Below, one piece after another: positions 34,810 through 47,645 of a stretch of DNA of 64,000 bases; position 1 is the first letter of the stretch; each line of letters begins with the position of its first letter. Origin of the DNA: Monosporascus cannonballus. Lineage: Eukaryota > Ascomycota > Sordariomycetes > Xylariales. The notes beneath the pieces were generated by a model that ran no database searches, had not been told where the DNA came from, and was given only the letters and a program-made list of their open reading frames with translations. The position numbers and the translations under genes are program-made. Location of the stretch: positions 1-64,000 of the forward strand of contig QJNS01000038.1 in the NCBI GenBank assembly GCA_004154925.1, in the 5' to 3' direction.

Positions 34810-35190
34810 TTTAAGAAGATTTTGTTTTCGTTATCGTTTTGTCGGTATGTTCTGTAAGGCGTACCGTAATTCTGTGAAATGTGCCCGTTATACGTAATAC
34901 GGTAATTTTTGCAATTTATTTAGCCTTTCGGAATTTAAGTACAAAAAATTTCTTAATAAGAAAAACCGTTTAGAACGCGAAAAGGAGCAGATTATTAAGG
35001 CCTTTCGTAATGCTGCAAATAAATTAAATTATTTGTAAAAATAATAAAAGTTGCTTCGCTGTGGTAGAATTAAAATATTTCGTCGTAGTATTTAAGGTAC
35101 GGAAGCGATAAAGAAATTTAAGCGTTTTAAAAAAGAACAAAAACAACTGGAAGCCGCTGTTACGGCTGTTACGTTAACATAGGCTACGGC
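34810..35190 (+). pseudogene. Antisense ORF with Zn2Cys6-like cluster (E4)
   Basis: The E4 counterpart of the antisense frame in E3. Translation gives C-x2-Y-x6-C-x8-C-x2-Y-x6-C (RFCFRYRFVGMFC, then KCARY, then FCNLF) with one in-frame stop. Here positions 2 and 5 are Tyr, whereas in E3 positions 5 and 6 are Tyr, so the ancestor probably had Cys at all six. Downstream is NKKNRLEREKEQIIKAF and a conserved IKKFKRFKKEQKQLEAAV segment. Confidence 0.5.
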
Positions 35191-36815
35191 CGACTGGCCC
35201 GACATCCCGGCTACTAACTGGTTAGCTGTTAATTAGAATATATTTGTTGTTGCTGGTAAAAGTTCTTTAATAGGCGTTGGGCGCCAATAAGATTTTTGGC
35301 AGGTTTCTCGGTGTTTTCGGAATCCGGATACTTTTTCCATTTAATCAAATATTAGGTAAATCCGTTTTGTTTTCGCATATCGAAAATTTTCTCCATTTTA
35401 TATATTTATTTATTTTTTACTTTTATATTATTTTATACCTTATATACTTTAATTATATTTGCTGTTAATTCGAATAAAAAAATATGAAAAATTTGATAAA
35501 ATTTAACGTCTGATAAAAGTTCTAATTAATAATTATTTTCTAAGATTTTTTTGGCGATTTTATATAAACCGATATATTTAAAATTAAGTCTTTTATTACG
35601 TCGTTTTATTTAAATATTTTTGTTGCAAATAAAACCATTTCCCTTTTTTCGAAAATTAATCCCTTTAACCTTTTCTGGTTATAATATTTACTTATTTGAT
35701 TTTATACGAATTTTATTTTTATTTTTATTTTTTGGTATAATTATTGTAATTATTTTAATATAAGAATTATTTTAATATTAATTGGACCGTTATTACGTAT
35801 TTTTTTATAAACTCGAAAAAAAACCAAAATTTACGTTCACAAATATTATCTTAATATTTTTGTAATAACTAATATTATAAATTAATTATGCAATTAGTAA
35901 TTTCTTAATTTAGTTATTAGGTTTATAATTAATATAATATTTTATGTAAACTTTTAAAATTTGATTTATTCGTTTTATTTATTTATTTATCTATAATATA
36001 AATACGTTAAATAATTTATAATTTAAGCTAATTTATATTATAAAACTTTACCAAAACTTTAATCTAAATATTAATCTTTTTTTAATATAATTTCTATTAA
36101 TAATCCGTATATATTAACAATATGTTTAACGAAAATATATATTATTTGTTCGGCATTTATATCCTTATAATATGGTAAAAAATAAAAAACTTTCGTAAAT
36201 CAGTTAATAATTACGAAAATACTATTATAATTTATTCCCATAATTAAATATTTTAATATAAAAAATTTAGCAATAAAATTGAATATAATTAAATATTATA
36301 ATTATTTTGCGATTGGTAATAGTTATAATTTTCCGTATGGCTTATGTCGTCGAATCTTTACTTTAGCGAAAATATCGTATTGCCGTATAATTTTTTAAAC
36401 CGTTAATTTCATTTTAAAAAAGGAATATATACGTTAAAATCGTTTTAAAATCGTTTTAAAATCTTATAAATCCCTAGATATCCGTATAACTGATATTCGT
36501 ATATTTTTTGTACTAAATCCTTTTGGTATTTCTTTAAAACTTGCATTTTATCCGTTTTTTTAGTTGTTTGGGAAATCGTTATTATATTTTTAAATTTTTT
36601 AATATATGTTTAACAGTACTCCCCGAATCGTCGCAATTTTTCGTAAGCGTAAATATATTTTGTAATAATATCAAAAATTATATAACTAATTTTAACTAAT
36701 TTTTTCAAATTTTGGTCGCTTATTTAAAGTATTTATTTTGCCATTTTTAAGCTTTTTTTATAGATAATAACGAAATCGAAATTCGCTAATTTTTCCGCGT
36801 AACGAAATTATCGTT

Positions 36816-37010
36816 CTATAAGCTCCCTGGTCGTAATAAATCGGGTAAGATTTTGATAATCCGTATAAACCTTAATTTAATATAAGCCTTTTTTAGGAAA
36901 TACTTAAATTCTCGAAATTCTATAATAATAACTATAAATTCCTTATTGAAAATATCGTAATTAAGTTCGGCTTTTCCAAATTTATACGGAAAAAATATAA
37001 TAAAATGCAA
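36816..37010 (-). pseudogene. RNase H fragment of E4
   Basis: Minus-strand translation FGKAELNYDIFNKEFIVIII then REFKYFL matches the Ty3/gypsy RNase H signature (PAELNYxIxDKELLAII..F.EWRHYLEG). The Asp of DKEL is Asn here, a G-to-A change. Confidence 0.72.
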
Positions 37011-37173
37011 TTTGCTTTAATTATTTCGTTATCCGATTATTACGTTTAAGACGTAATCCGAAATGTCGGTTTTTAATTTAACGAAGTGGTTTAAATCGTA
37101 TATAATTAGTACTGGTTTGCTAATAATCGTATTCTTAATATCCTGAAATACTTTTTCCGTATTTGGCGTTTAT

Positions 37174-37363
37174 TGTGACGGGCACAATGCGTAGGTTGAA
37201 CGGAGGCACGGCCCAACAAAGGTTTATATTCAAGGTGAGGAGGGAAGGGGAGAAACAGCTAGCCACCAGCGAGGTGGCTGCTCCCTATATACATATGGGT
37301 GAGCTCGGGCTAAGGAGCTCGCTCTGTAAGCCCGAGCTGCCCTATAGGCTCTAGCCTGTAACA
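37174..37363. mobile_element. 190-bp TG..CA insertion with hairpins
   Basis: Starts TGTGACGGGCACAATGCG and ends CTAGCCTGTAACA, flanked by a perfect TTTAT duplication (37169-37173 and 37364-37368). Inside are two inverted repeats: TAGCCACC..GGTGGCTG and AGCTCGGGCT..AGCCCGAGCT. It is GC-rich in a strongly AT-rich host (E4) and free of RIP. It is most likely a short solo LTR of another retroelement family; a chance frame across it (37163-37354) is not a gene. Confidence 0.8.
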
Positions 37364-40300
37364 TTTATTTAAATTCTTTTTTTTTCGTAAAACTTGTTAA
37401 GAATATAATTATTTTGCTAAAATTTCGAATAAATTTCGTATAATAATTAACGAATCCAGAAATGCCTATATTTCCTTAACCGTTATTAATATTTATTATT
37501 TTGTAATTATAGCGATTTTTTTATGGTCTATCCTCATATGTCTTAAGGTAATAATATATTTTAGATATTTTATTTCCTATATATAAAATTGATTTTTTTT
37601 ATATTAATAAGTAACCTTACGTTCTGTAAAACTTGAAAAGTTTTATAAACGTATCTTACGTATATCTTTTTCGTTTTTAAGAAATAACAATGTCGTTAAG
37701 ATAGCAAACGACGAAAATATCGAAGTATTTTCGTAATACGTAATTAATTATTTGCTAGAAGGTTGCTGGGACGTTTATAAGTCCTATTAATGTAATTAAA
37801 TATTTAAATAATTTATATGTTGTCCTATAGGCTATTTTTCCTTCGTACTTTTTCTTAATTTTAATAAGGTTATATTTATTTTTGAAATTAAATGTTATAA
37901 ATTATTTGGTTCCGTAAAATTTGTTTTTTATTTCCATAATTAAAAGTAATAATATTCGATTTTTAATAATGAGATCGTTTAATTGTCGATAATTAACTAC
38001 AAGTCGTAATTTTTCGTTTTTTTAGTATAAAGAATATTAAGTAATTTGATGGTAATTTCGAAACTTAAATCCATTTTTTATAGCCAATCTTTTAAGTAAT
38101 TTTTGAAAATATGTAATTCGTTGCCGTTAAAATTATAAATAAAGTAAAACTTTGTCGAAAATCTTTTTTAAGGATTATTTTGTAATCTTATTTTTTATAT
38201 TTTACTAATTTGGTATAAAGTTTTTTCTTAAAAAGTTATTTATATTTATAATATTATAGTAATATATTAATTAGATTTTCTAATTCCTAGGGCTATTATT
38301 TTTGTTTTTCCTGATCGTTATTTAATTACTTTCATTTCGCTTTAATAATAGTAACCATACGTTGTATTTCTTTTAACGCCCGTTTTTTTTACATTTTATT
38401 TCTTTAGGTAGTAAGGTTTTTGTCGTATTCTTATGCCTATATTTGTCGTTATTATTAATCGAATATTGAAATTTTAAATCTTTTTTATTTGTTAATTAAA
38501 TATAAAAAAAATCGTACTTAACTAATCTTTTTATTAATTAAAATTCCGTATTAGTATATACATGGTAATCTTAAAATTATATTGTAATTCCTAAATAAAA
38601 CGATATCGAAATTAATTATTTAATATTGTTTTTGGACAAAAATCTCGAAATAATTAATTTCGTATATAATTTTTCCGTTATCGTAAACAAATTCCTAACT
38701 TTCGCCATTCGTTGCTATATAAAGTTTTAACTTGTATTTTCATAGCAGTTTAAGCTTATTAACTATATTCGGTGCAATATAATTCCCGTTTAAAGTTTTG
38801 TAATCCATTATTACGGTATATCAGTACGTTCCAATTTGTATATCAAAAGTGATAAAATCGTTAATGTTTTTATTGTCGCGTTTAAAGCTTTTTTTGGAAA
38901 TTTCTTTAATTTTTTTGGGTTTCGTTATTCTGCGGCTTTTTTACAGGTAATTTCTTTTAATTCCTGTTCGAATCTGTTAAGCCTTTTTTGTATTTTTTTG
39001 TTTAGCGCGTTAAGCTATTATATTTACCGTTATTGCCGGTATATTGTTCCTTTAAGCTGTATTAATTACTTTTAGTTTTTTTGCAGTTTTTTTCCTTATT
39101 AAATAAATTGTTTTTTATATTTGCGAATGTATTTTATTATGTATTATCTTAATTATCGTTCTTTAAATTTCTTATAAATTAATGTATTTTTAAAACCTTT
39201 TTTTAAGGATTTATAATAAATGTTAATTAAAAATGAAGATCCGTAATATTTTTTAATAATGCTTTTTTATTATGCGCTGGATTAACTTTTTTTGCTTTTA
39301 GTGGTTATATTATCCATAATAACAAAAGGGGTTTTTTTGCGGACATTACTTTTTTTCGGGCCACCTTTCTATTTCGGCCAAGTGCTAGATATTTCTTGGG
39401 GCTATAGTTCGAAACTGTTAATACCATTATTTATCGTCCTTATTATTTCCAGTACGGTTTGGAAAGTCGAATCCCTTATAACACATACGGGTAATTCGTT
39501 CGTAAATATATTATTTCCATTTTTCGTAATCGAGATATTTTCGTTATTAATAATATATGGCATATATTTTGCTATGGCGATTAAGGGTTCCGGGATAAAC
39601 CTTTTCTATTTAACTCTAATATTTACGCAGTTATCTTTATAATGCTTTTTATTATATTCGCGATATTTGTTAAGCCAATTTTCTGGCTTTTTGCATTTTT
39701 CGTCAAATTTCTTATTGTAATAGCTTTTGTTATACCTTTTGTTATGGGCTTAATACGTACTTAACTTAAATTATATTAATAACTTTCTTTCGCTTTCTTG
39801 CTTATTCCTAAATTATCCTTCCGGTACCGGGGTCCAGTTATTTTGCCGTAATTTCTTAAGTTTCCTGTATTTGTAAGCTTTGTGTTCCATTTTGCCGTAA
39901 TTAAAACACTTAATCTGGCTCCAGTTTTGTTTATGGGTAACACCGAGTTCTATAGGTCCTGGCGCCGTTCCATAAAAAGTAAAAAGTACGTCTTGTTTTT
40001 TCCCCTAGTTGGATTTATTATATCCCGAATATAAGGCATATTGTTTTTTTTCTCTTCTATCGTTTTTTAAATTGTCGATTGTCGATCCTAATTACCTTTA
40101 TAATGTACCGGTCCAAGGTAATTAATTATTCGATCCGAATAATTTTATCTTTTATATTATTTTTTAACTTTTTATCAAATATATTAATAAAGGCGTTAAC
40201 CTTATTATTTTCTTATCCGGCCTTAACCGTAAAACTTTTGAAGGTTACGGCGTACTTGGACGCAAATCTTTTTTATCGAAATTGCAAAAGTTGCTAAACC

Positions 40301-40773
40301 GCAAATCGTTTTTTATCCGGATTACCGAAATTATTACGCATTTTATTTTTAAAATTGATATAAAATAAGACAATTTTATAAATAAAACTTTTTTATCCAA
40401 TTTTCTTATTTTTAAAAAACTTTTTATAATGGGTTTAAATTAATTAGCCGCATTTTCCGTTACGTATACTTTTATTATTAAGATCTAATTTGTTAGGTTA
40501 TTAAGGTCTAAAAAGCGAAAATAAATTCGTACCTAGGTTAAAAAGGTTTAAGAGTTACCTTTTATATTATAGGGCTCCGGTTTCCTTAATTTTATACGGG
40601 CGAAAGAAGCTTAGGCAGGTAACGTAGCCTTAATTTGTCGGATTTCTTTTTCCAGTTTCCGAATTCGAGCCTAAAATTATTAAATAAAAGTTTCTTAAAC
40701 GCTGGTTAATATTTTAACAATATTTAATATTGCTCTGAATTTTGACGGTATTATTAAATAAAAGCTTATAATG

Positions 40774-41116
40774 TATAACGGCTTAACGGTTTAACCAATT
40801 ATTAAACCTTAAGTTAACGGGTTTATATTAGCAAAAATATCGTAAAAATATAAGTAATAAAATAACTTAATTATATTTTTTTATATCAAAATACAAAAAT
40901 GTATTATAAACGATTAATATTAATAAATATTATAAATTAAAATTTTTTAAATTATAAAAATAATAAATATATATATTTTATTTTTGGTTTAAATTACTTA
41001 ACCGGCTTAAACTTTTAAGCCCTTTAAGCTAATCACGTGATCTTCTTGGTACGGTCGGGCTTGGGTGCCCAAGCTCTCCAACCGTTTGGGGAAGCCAAGA
41101 TCGTTAGGTCATAACA
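40774..41116 (-). repeat. 5' LTR of E4
   Basis: 343 bp. It differs from the 3' LTR by loss of 61 bp between AAGCCCTTTAA direct repeats, besides RIP transitions. Its right edge CATAACA abuts the TTTAT target duplication. Confidence 0.78.
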
Positions 41117-41494
41117 TTTATAACCTATACGGGTAATCCGTCCGTAAATATATTATTTTCATTTTTCGTAATCGAGATTCCCTCCTCGTCGACAATATAC
41201 AGCATTCATTCTGCCGTATTAATCAAACATTCCGGGACAAATTCTTTTTATCTAATTCTAATATTTTCGTAATAATCCTTTTAATGCTTTTTATTATGCT
41301 CGCAATACCTATTAAGCCAGCTTTCTGGCTTTTTGTATTTTTCGTCGGATTTTTTGTTATAATAATCCTTATTGGACTTTTCGCCATAAGGGACCTAATA
41401 CGTATTTAGGCCGCATTATATTAATGGATTTGCCTTTATTCCTTTAGTGTTTTCGGGATTATCTCTTAGGTACGAATTTCTAATTATCCTGACG

Positions 41495-41880
41495 TGTTAC
41501 GACCTGACAAGCCACAGCCTCCAGGAACGGTCGCAACGGAGAAGGCCAAGAAAACCATGTGGAACAGGTCACGTGATGGATCACCAACACACTGGTGGTA
41601 AGCCAATGGGCCGGATCACCAACTCACTGGTGGTAAGCCAGTAAGCCGGATCACCAAATTACTGGTGGTGATCCAGCTAAAAAAGAAAGATATATACGTT
41701 TATTAATTCCATAATTTAGATACTTTTAGTTTGCAATATAATATCATTATCCAAGGCACCCTTAGCATTATAAAACGTAATATATTATTATATTTATTAC
41801 TTAAATTCCTACGATATTCCTATTAATATAAACCCGTCGACTTAAGGTTTAATAATTAATTAAACCGCTTAACCGTTATA
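41495..41880 (+). repeat. 5' LTR of EF with 35-bp tandem units
   Basis: TGTTACGACCTG..AACCGTTATA. The first ~190 bp are GC-normal and include two complete 35-bp units (GGATCACCAACTCACTGGTG..) plus a partial third. The rest is strongly AT-shifted. A CACGTGA palindrome lies at about 41570. Confidence 0.82.
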
Positions 41881-43829
41881 TATTATAAATTTTTATTTAA
41901 TAATATTATCAAATTTTAAATAATATTTAATATTATTAAAATATTAATTAATATTTAAAAAACTTTTATTTAATAATTTTAAACCTAAATTCGGAAATTA
42001 AAAAAAGATTTTAATAACTTAGGGCTACGTTACCTGCTTAATTTCTTTTCGCCCGTATAAAACCAAAAAAACCAGAACCCTATAATAACAAAAATAACCC
42101 TTAAACCTTTTTAACTTAAATATAAGTTTATTTTCGCTTGTTAAACCTTAATAACCCAACGGATATGGTTTTAATGATAAAAATATACCTAATAAAAAAT
42201 ACGGTTAATTAATTTAAGCTTATTATAAAAAGCTTTTTAAAAATAAAAAATAAATAGAAAATTTATTAATAAAGTTTTTTTTAATTTATATCAATTTCGA
42301 AAACAAAATACGTAATAATTTCGGCAATCCGGATAAAAAACGAATAACTGCTTAATAACTCTTATAATTTCGACAAAAAAAACCTATATCCAAATACGCC
42401 GTAACGTGTAAAAATTTTACGGCCAAGGCTGGATAAGGAAATAATAAAACTAACGCTTTTATCGATATATTTTATAAAAAGTTAAAAAATAATATAAAAA
42501 ATAAAATTATTCGGATTAAACGCTTAATTACCTTAAACTAATATATCGCAAAAACAATTAAGATTAATAACCAATAATTTAAAAAATAACAAAAGAAAAA
42601 AAATAATACGCCTTACGTTTAGAATATAAATCCAACTAAGGGAAAAAACGAAATGCACCTTTTATTTTTCATAAAATGGCGCCAGGACCTATGGAACTCG
42701 GCGCTACCCATAAATAAGATTAGAGCCAAATTAAATGCTTTAATTATGACAAAATAGGATATAAGGCCTATAAATGTAAAAAGCCTAAAGAATTACGATA
42801 GGATAACTGGATCCAAATATCGGAAGGATAATTTAAGAATAATTGAGGAAATAATAATATAACTATTAATTTAATTTATGCTAAATACGTATCAGGCCTT
42901 AAGTAAAAGGTCTAATAAGGATTATTACGACAAAAGATCCGATAAGAAATATAAAAAGTTAAAAAGCTAACTTAATAAATAACGCGAATATAGTAAAAGG
43001 TATTATAAAAATGGTTATGCAAATATTAAGATTAAATAAAAAATTTTGTTCCGGAATACCTAATTAATACGGCAAAATATACGTTATATATTATCGATAA
43101 CGAAAATATCCCGATTACGAAAAATGGAAATAATATATTTATGCATAAATTACCTATATATATTACGAAGATTTCGATTCTCCAAACCGTACCGGGTATA
43201 ACAAAAATAATAAGCAATAATATCGATAATTTCGAATTATAGCCCTAGGAGATATTTAGCAGCTGGCCGAAACGGAAAATTAATCCGAAAAAAAGTAATG
43301 CCCGTAAAAAAACCCTTTTTATTATTATAAATAATATAATTATCAAACGGAAAAAAAGTTAATCCAGTATATAGTTAAAAAAATATTATTAAAAAGTTAT
43401 TACGGACTTTTACTTTTAACTGGTATTTATTATGGATGCTTAAAAAAAGTTATTAAAGAAAAAATACGTTAGTTTACAGGAAATCTTTAAAACGATAATT
43501 AAAACGATATATAATAGAATGCAATTGTAAATATAAAAGAATAACTTATTCGATAAGAATAAAAATTGCAAAAAACTTAAGAGCAATTAATATAACTTAA
43601 AGGAACAATACGCCGGTAATAACGATAAATATAATAATTAAACGTGCTAAACGAAAAATATAAGTAAAGCTTAACAGATTTAAATAGGAATTAAAAAAAA
43701 AGTTACTTATAAAAAAGCTATAAGATAACGAAATTTAAAGAAATTAAGGAAAATTTCCAAAAAAAGTTTTAAACGCGACAATAAGAAATATTAATAACCT
43801 TATTACCTTAAAAATACGAATCGGAACGT

Positions 43830-43990
43830 ACTGGTATACCGTAATGGTGGACTGCGGAGCTCTGGACGGAAATTACATTGTACCGGATATGGATAATAAG
43901 CTCAGAATACCATGGAGATATAAGTTAAAACCTTACATAGCGACGAATGCCGAAGGTCAGGAATTCGCTTACGATAACGGAAAAATTATA
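43830..43990 (+). pseudogene. Aspartic protease fragment of EF
   Basis: Reads TYWYTVMVDCGALDGNYIVP and continues MDNKLRIPWRYKLKPYIATN. The DCGA box sits where retrotransposon proteases have D[ST]GA, followed by the usual NYI strand. This patch is notably less AT-shifted than the sequence on either side. Confidence 0.6.
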
Positions 43991-46869
43991 TGCAAAATTA
44001 GTTATTGAGAGATTTTTGTTAAAATATAATATTAAACGATTAATTTTAAGATCGTTTAATTCGAAAATTATAATATAATTTTAGAATTATTATAAATACG
44101 TTAATACGGAATTTTAATTAATGGTAGAACTAATAAGGTAACATTTATTTTATTTCTTATTAATAAATAAAAAAAGGGAAAATTAAAATCTTAATATTTA
44201 TTCCATAATGGCAATAAATATAAGCATAAGAATATAATAAATAGCTTATTACCTAAAGGAATAAAATATAAAAAAAACGAATATTAAAGGAAAATACGAC
44301 GTATCGTTATTATTATTAAAGCGAAATTAAAATAACTAAATAACGATTTAAAATAATAAGAATAATAATTTAAGGAATTAGAAAATTTAACCAATATGCC
44401 ATCATAGTATTATAAATATAAATAACTTTTCAGGAAAAGCTCAACTTAAAATTATTAAAATATAACGAATAAAATTATGAAATAATCCTTAAAAAGGATT
44501 TTCGATAAAGTTTTATCTTATTTATAACCTTAATAAAAACGAACTATATATTTTTAAAAAAATAGCTGGAAAGTCGGCTATAAAAAAGATAAATTCGATT
44601 TTTGAAATTACTAGCAAAATACCTTATATTTTTCGTACCTAAAAAAAATCGTAAATTACAACTTATATATAATTATCGATAATTAAATAATATTATTATA
44701 AAAAATCGAATATTATTACCTTTAATTACGGAAATAAAAAACTGATTTTATGGAACTAAATAATTTATAATATTTGATTTTAAAAATAAATATAACTTTA
44801 TTAAAATCAAAAAAAACATAAATAGAAAATAATTTTCAAAACGAAATACGGATTATTTAAGTATTTGGTTATATTAATAAGGTTTACGAACATATTAGCA
44901 ATTTTTTAACGAATAAATAATTATATATTATAAAAATACCTTCATATTTTCGTTATTTGCTATCTTAATAATATTTTTATTTTTTCGAAAATAAAAAAAA
45001 TATAGGTAAAATACGTTTATAAAGTTTTTTAAGTTCGTTAATTATTATTGAAAATTTATTCGAAGTCTTAGCAGAATAATTATACTTTTAATAAATTTTA
45101 TAAAGAAAAAAAAGGAATTTAAATGGACGCCAAATACGGAAAAAGTATTTTAAGATATTAAAAATTTACTTACCACCAAACTAATATTAATTATATACGA
45201 TTTAAACCGTCCCAATAAGTTAAAAACCGATATTTCGAATTACGCGTTCAATATAATAATCGAATAACAAAATAATTAAGGCAAATTATACCTTAATATA
45301 TTTTTTTCGTACAAACTAAAAAAAAAAATTTAATTACGGTATTCCAGATAAGGAATTTATAATTATTATTATTGCATTTCGGGAATTTAAGTATTTCTGA
45401 AAGGAAAATTTATACCAGGTTAAAGTCTATACGGATTATCAAAATCTTACCCGATTTACCAAAATTAGGAAACTTATAAAACGATAATTTCACTATACGG
45501 AAAAATTGGCAAACTTCGACTTTATTATTATTTACAAAAAAAAATTAAAGAATAATAAAGCAAATATCTTAAGTAAATAACCAAATTTCAAAAAGTTTTA
45601 ATCAAAATTAATTATACAATTGTTGATACCATTATAAAAAAACATTTATACTTACGACAAATTACGATAATTCGGATAATACCTTTCGATATATATCAGA
45701 AAATTTAACAATATAACGATAATCTCTTAAAAAACCAAAAAACGAATAAAATACAAATTCCAAAAAAATACGAAAAAGATATAATACGAGAAATATACAA
45801 ACATTAAATACATAAATATTCAGGGATTTACAAAACCCTAAAGCGATTTTAACGCATATATTCTTTTTTTAAAATAAAATTAACAGTATAAAAATTCATA
45901 CGGCAATACGATATTTATGCTAAAACAAAGGCTCGACGACATAAGCTATACGGAAAATTATAACCATTATTAATCGCAAAATAACCATAATATTTAATTA
46001 TATTCGACTTTATTATTAAGCTTTTTATATCAAAGAATTTAACTATCGGAATATATTATGACAGTATTTTCGTAATCGTTAATCGATTTACGAAATTCTC
46101 TTATTTTTTACCATATTATAAGAATATAAACGCCGAATAACTACTATATAATTTTTTCAAACATATTTTTAATATATATGAATTATTAATAAAATTTATA
46201 TCAAATAAAGGATTAATATTCGTATCTAAATTTTGGCAAAGCTTTATAATATAAATCGACTTAAATTATAAATTATCCAATGTATTTAAACTTTAAATAA
46301 ATAAATAAATAAAACAAATAAATTAAATCTTAAAAGTTTATTTACTATATTACCTTAATTACAAACAAAATAAATAGATTAAAAAGTTACCGATTATTTA
46401 ATTAATTTATAATACCAGTTATTACGAAAATATTAAGATAATATTTGCAAATATAAATTTTGGTTTTATTTTAAAAGTTTATATGGAAACGCGTAATAAG
46501 AATCTAATTAATGTTAAAATAATCCTTACGTTAACATAATTACGATAACTATATTAAAAAAAATAAAAACAGAATTATAATTTGTACGAAATTAAATAAA
46601 TAAATCTTAGAATTAAAAAGAATTAAAAGGATTAATTTTCGAAAAAAGGGAAATGGTTTTTTTCGTTACAAAAAATATTTAAATAAAATAACCCAGTAAA
46701 AAACTTAATTTTGAATATATCGGCCCATATAAAATCGCCAAAAAAATCTTAGAAAATAATTACTAATTAGAATTTTTACTAAAAGTTAAATTCTATCCGA
46801 TCTTATATATTTTTTTATTCGAATTAGCAGTAAATGTAATTAAATTGTATACGGTATAAAATAATATAA

Positions 46870-47035
46870 AAATAAAAAACGAATAAGTATACGAAATAAA
46901 GAAAATGTTCGATATACGAAAACAAAACGGATTTATTGAGTATTTAATCAAATGGAAAAAATACCCAGATTCCGAAAATACCTGAAAACCCGTTAAGAGT
47001 TTTATTGGCGCCTAATGCCTATTAAAAAACTTTTA
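46870..47035 (+). pseudogene. Chromodomain at C-terminus of EF integrase
   Basis: Translation EIKKMFDIRKQNGFIEYLIK then WKKYPDSENT, a stop in place of Trp, and KPVKSFIGA. This is the chromodomain pattern E..I.D.R...G...YLVKWKGY.....TWEP, and it identifies EF as a chromovirus. The Trp-to-stop change is a single G-to-A. Confidence 0.75.
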
Positions 47036-47645
47036 TTAATAACGGCGGAACTACCCGAAATAATAATATCTTAATTTATGAGATCTACGGAAAAAAACCC
47101 TTAATTTACCATATTCTAATTAATAACGTCCATTATTTTTAAGGCCTAAATCTTAATTACGGATTCCGATTCCAATTACGTAAAATTATTAAAATTATTT
47201 AAGGATTAAAGGGTATGATTAATAAATTTCGCACCTTAAAATTAATAATGCTAACGTTAATAACGTATGCGAAAAAAATGCGCAAAAATTTCGGATAAAG
47301 ATTTTTCGGCCGTTAACTTTTTTTTTAATTCTTTCGATTTTACGATATGGCGATTAATTATAAAAATAAAGACTTTTATTCCATTATACGAACGACCTTA
47401 ACGGATATATTCCTTATAACGAAAAACTCCATTTATTATTTTACAATTAAGCTGCCGCATAAAATAAAAAAAATAAGATCTTGCGTTAAGACTTTTGAAT
47501 TTAATTAAATTAGCTAAGGTAAGTCGTTATTCGGATTTGCAAAAACGACGTTTGGACATACCGGAAGATATGTTAAAAATATATGGAAAAAACTTACCAG
47601 GAAAAAAGAAATCTTAAGGACAAGATTTTGGAAAAAAGGAAATCG

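Larger units (their letters stand above)
34226..41116 (-). mobile_element. Complete Ty3/gypsy element E4 nested in E3
   Basis: 3' LTR 34226-34629 and 5' LTR 40774-41116, with a perfect TTTAT target duplication (34221-34225 and 41117-41121). The host sequence rejoins exactly as AATCCTTTATAACCTATACGG, matching E4's own copy near 39465. Internal order on the minus strand is gag (about 39.7-40.7 kb), protease, RT, RNase H (36816-37010), integrase, antisense frame (about 34.7-35.2 kb). A 190-bp insertion lies at 37174-37363. It is heavily RIP-mutated, with stops throughout. Confidence 0.85.

Noticed and set aside
37163..37354. 63-codon plus-strand frame
   Set aside because: It runs across the left junction of the 190-bp insertion and its hairpins; no protein family resemblance.
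39292..39642. 116-codon hydrophobic plus-strand frame in E4
   Set aside because: It is antisense to the protease/gag region; the homologous EF sequence at 43032-43217 gives the same shadow in inverted orientation.
41570..41675. CRISPR-like repeat array
   Set aside because: The units are head-to-tail without spacers and lie inside a eukaryotic LTR; they are a minisatellite.
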